This document shows, one piece after another, positions 5,438 to 6,601 of a stretch of 6,601 nt of DNA. The translations under genes and the position numbers were made by a program. Each line of letters begins with the position of its first letter. Positions within the stretch are counted from its first letter, which is position 1. A model generated the notes under the pieces. It saw only the letters and a list, made by a program, of their open reading frames with translations, was not told the DNA's origin and searched no databases. The DNA lies in assembly GCA_014523625.1 (NCBI GenBank), contig JAATVP010000188.1:1-6601 (forward strand). Reading direction: 5' to 3'. This DNA comes from Nitrososphaerales archaeon TH5896 (GTDB lineage: Archaea; Thermoproteota; Nitrososphaeria; Nitrososphaerales; Nitrososphaeraceae).

Positions 5438-6589
5438 ATGAAAAAGAATGCAACTGTTTTAGTTACTGCTGCCGGTGGAATTGTGGGCCAAGGTATCATG
5501 AAGTCCCTACGCTTAGCATCTAGCTCATCTCTTGATCCAATCAGTTATCGAATCCTCGCTGTTGATTCTAGTCCTCTAGCAGCCGGTCTCTACAGATCTG
5601 ATATTGGTCACATTGTCCCAAAGGCGACAGATCCAGGATATATCGATTCAATCATTAAGCATCTAAGGGACTATGAAGTTGAAGCCCTATTCGTAGGCTC
5701 GGATGAAGAATTAATGGCTATCGCTACCGCAAAGAAGAGAATCGAAATGGAATCTCCAAGTAAGGTACTAGTCACCGAACTGGACGTAATTAGAAATGCT
5801 CGCGATAAATGGGAAACTTATAAGGTTCTAAAGGCCAATAATCTGAGCTGCGCTGAATCTTGTCTCCCAGGGGACAGGGATGAATTTGCTGAAAAGTTTG
5901 GATTCCCTTTGGTGGTCAAACCGCGAGAGGGATTTGGTTCAGTTAACTTCTTTGTCGCCAAGTCTACCGATGAGATCGAATATGCTCTCACTAGGATTCA
6001 GGATTATGGTTGGAAACCGATGATTCAAGAATATCTGCCCGGACTAGATGACGAATTTACATCTGGAGTAACAATCGACAAGAATGGCACATACACAATG
6101 TCATCCATCGCGATAAGGAAGTACTTGAAAGGCGGACAAACATACAAGGCGTTTATTGACGACTATCCAATGGTTAGGTTGTCAGCTGAAAATGTAGCAG
6201 AAAAATTAGGTGTAACAGGAGCTGTGAATATACAAGCAAAATATGTTCCAAACGAAGAAGCGCCAAGCTCTTCACAGAATGCCGCAGTATCTGAACCTAG
6301 AAACCCTAATGAAATCTTGCAAAATGGAAGAATGAAAATTTTTGAGATTAACCCCCGCTTCTCAGCTACGTGCCCACTTCGTTCATATGCCGGCATTAAT
6401 GAACCTGATATTGTATTTAGAAACGTTGTCTTTGATGAGAAAGTAGATAAAGTTAGCATTTGCAGGAAATTGGTCTGTATGAGGTATTGGAATGAAGTTT
6501 ATGTGGATCTCGAAGCATACCAAAATTTGAAACGTGTTGGCTCGGTCAAACAAGGATTAGAGAATTCTAATGTCCCTGGTTACTTCTAA
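5438..6589 (+). CDS. ATP-grasp carboxylate-amine ligase, second paralog
   Basis: The 383-aa protein has a Rossmann-like pre-ATP-grasp domain (VLVTAAGGIVGQGIMKSLR, 7-25), then ARDKWETYKVL (121-131), the ATP-binding lysine and glycine loop VVKPREGFGSVNF (159-171), the hinge MIQEYLPGLDDEFT (195-208), NIQ (264-266) and the Mg2+/ATP-binding FEINPRFS (302-309). The fold activates a carboxylate with ATP and joins it to an amine, and the substrate is unknown. CarB-like proteins of this kind are common in glycan and cofactor clusters but are not carbamoyl-phosphate synthases. The glycine-rich NAD-like loop AAGGIVGQG is well kept. Residues 270-298, between NIQ and FEINPR, form a polar Ser/Pro/Asn-rich stretch without the usual beta-hairpin pattern, probably an exposed insertion. 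It follows the BshC-like gene by 153 bp on the same strand. The C-terminal end (CMRYWNEVYV) matches the pattern of the minus-strand ATP-grasp protein, pointing to common ancestry. The start is supported by AGGAG at 5424. Confidence 0.9.
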   Translation: MKKNATVLVTAAGGIVGQGIMKSLRLASSSSLDPISYRILAVDSSPLAAGLYRSDIGHIVPKATDPGYIDSIIKHLRDYEVEALFVGSDEELMAIATAKKRIEMESPSKVLVTELDVIRNARDKWETYKVLKANNLSCAESCLPGDRDEFAEKFGFPLVVKPREGFGSVNFFVAKSTDEIEYALTRIQDYGWKPMIQEYLPGLDDEFTSGVTIDKNGTYTMSSIAIRKYLKGGQTYKAFIDDYPMVRLSAENVAEKLGVTGAVNIQAKYVPNEEAPSSSQNAAVSEPRNPNEILQNGRMKIFEINPRFSATCPLRSYAGINEPDIVFRNVVFDEKVDKVSICRKLVCMRYWNEVYVDLEAYQNLKRVGSVKQGLENSNVPGYF

Positions 6590-6601
6590 CTTCTTCAAAC
6601 A

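Noticed and set aside
5438..6589. Carbamoyl-phosphate synthase large subunit
   Set aside because: The protein has a single ATP-grasp unit of 383 aa, while CarB is over 1000 aa with two. Only the fold is shared.
1719..6589. Complete bacillithiol pathway
   Set aside because: No glycosyltransferase (BshA) or deacetylase (BshB) gene is in the window.
1..6601. CRISPR array, mobile element or tRNA
   Set aside because: I saw no regularly spaced repeats, transposase, terminal inverted repeats or tRNA-like cloverleaf with CCA-adjacent acceptor pairing.

Overview
This 6.6 kb window most likely comes from an ammonia-oxidising archaeon of the Nitrososphaerales (Nitrososphaerota, formerly Thaumarchaeota). 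The reasons are inferential: AT-rich archaeal-type TATA boxes close to start codons, almost no Shine-Dalgarno sites, and a secreted Ig-like/discoidin/PPPSQP-linker protein whose C-terminal region resembles proteins I associate with soil members of this order. No rRNA, tRNA, transposase or CRISPR array is visible.

Layout: (1) 2-1459 (+) is the 3' part of a large extracellular protein, with an Ig/cadherin-like repeat, a discoidin (F5/8 type C) domain, a Ser/Pro linker encoded by a 30-bp tandem repeat, and a Trp/Gly-rich C-terminal domain that may be a jelly-roll glycan-binding or lyase-like fold. (2) 1460-1718 is a convergent intergenic region with T-rich terminator-like tracts and a symmetric 42-bp inverted repeat. 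(3) 1719-2762 (-) is an ATP-grasp ligase. (4) 2763-2828 is a compact divergent promoter region. (5) 2829-3458 (+) is a PHP-superfamily metal-dependent phosphoesterase with a full trinuclear-site ligand set. (6) 3599-5284 (+) is a 561-aa protein resembling BshC, the cysteine-adding enzyme of bacillithiol synthesis, with a four-cysteine zinc-ribbon-like insert. (7) 5438-6589 (+) is a second ATP-grasp ligase, distantly paralogous to the first.

The four enzymes form a plausible metabolic group: two ATP-dependent carboxylate-amine ligases, one phosphatase/phosphoesterase and one BshC-like cysteine/amine ligase. Together they suggest a pathway that builds or decorates a small molecule or surface glycan by amino-acid ligation, perhaps a thiol compound. 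The window holds no BshA-type glycosyltransferase and no BshB/PIG-L deacetylase, so ordinary bacillithiol synthesis cannot be claimed. Substrates and product are unknown, and this group is the best candidate here for an undescribed system.
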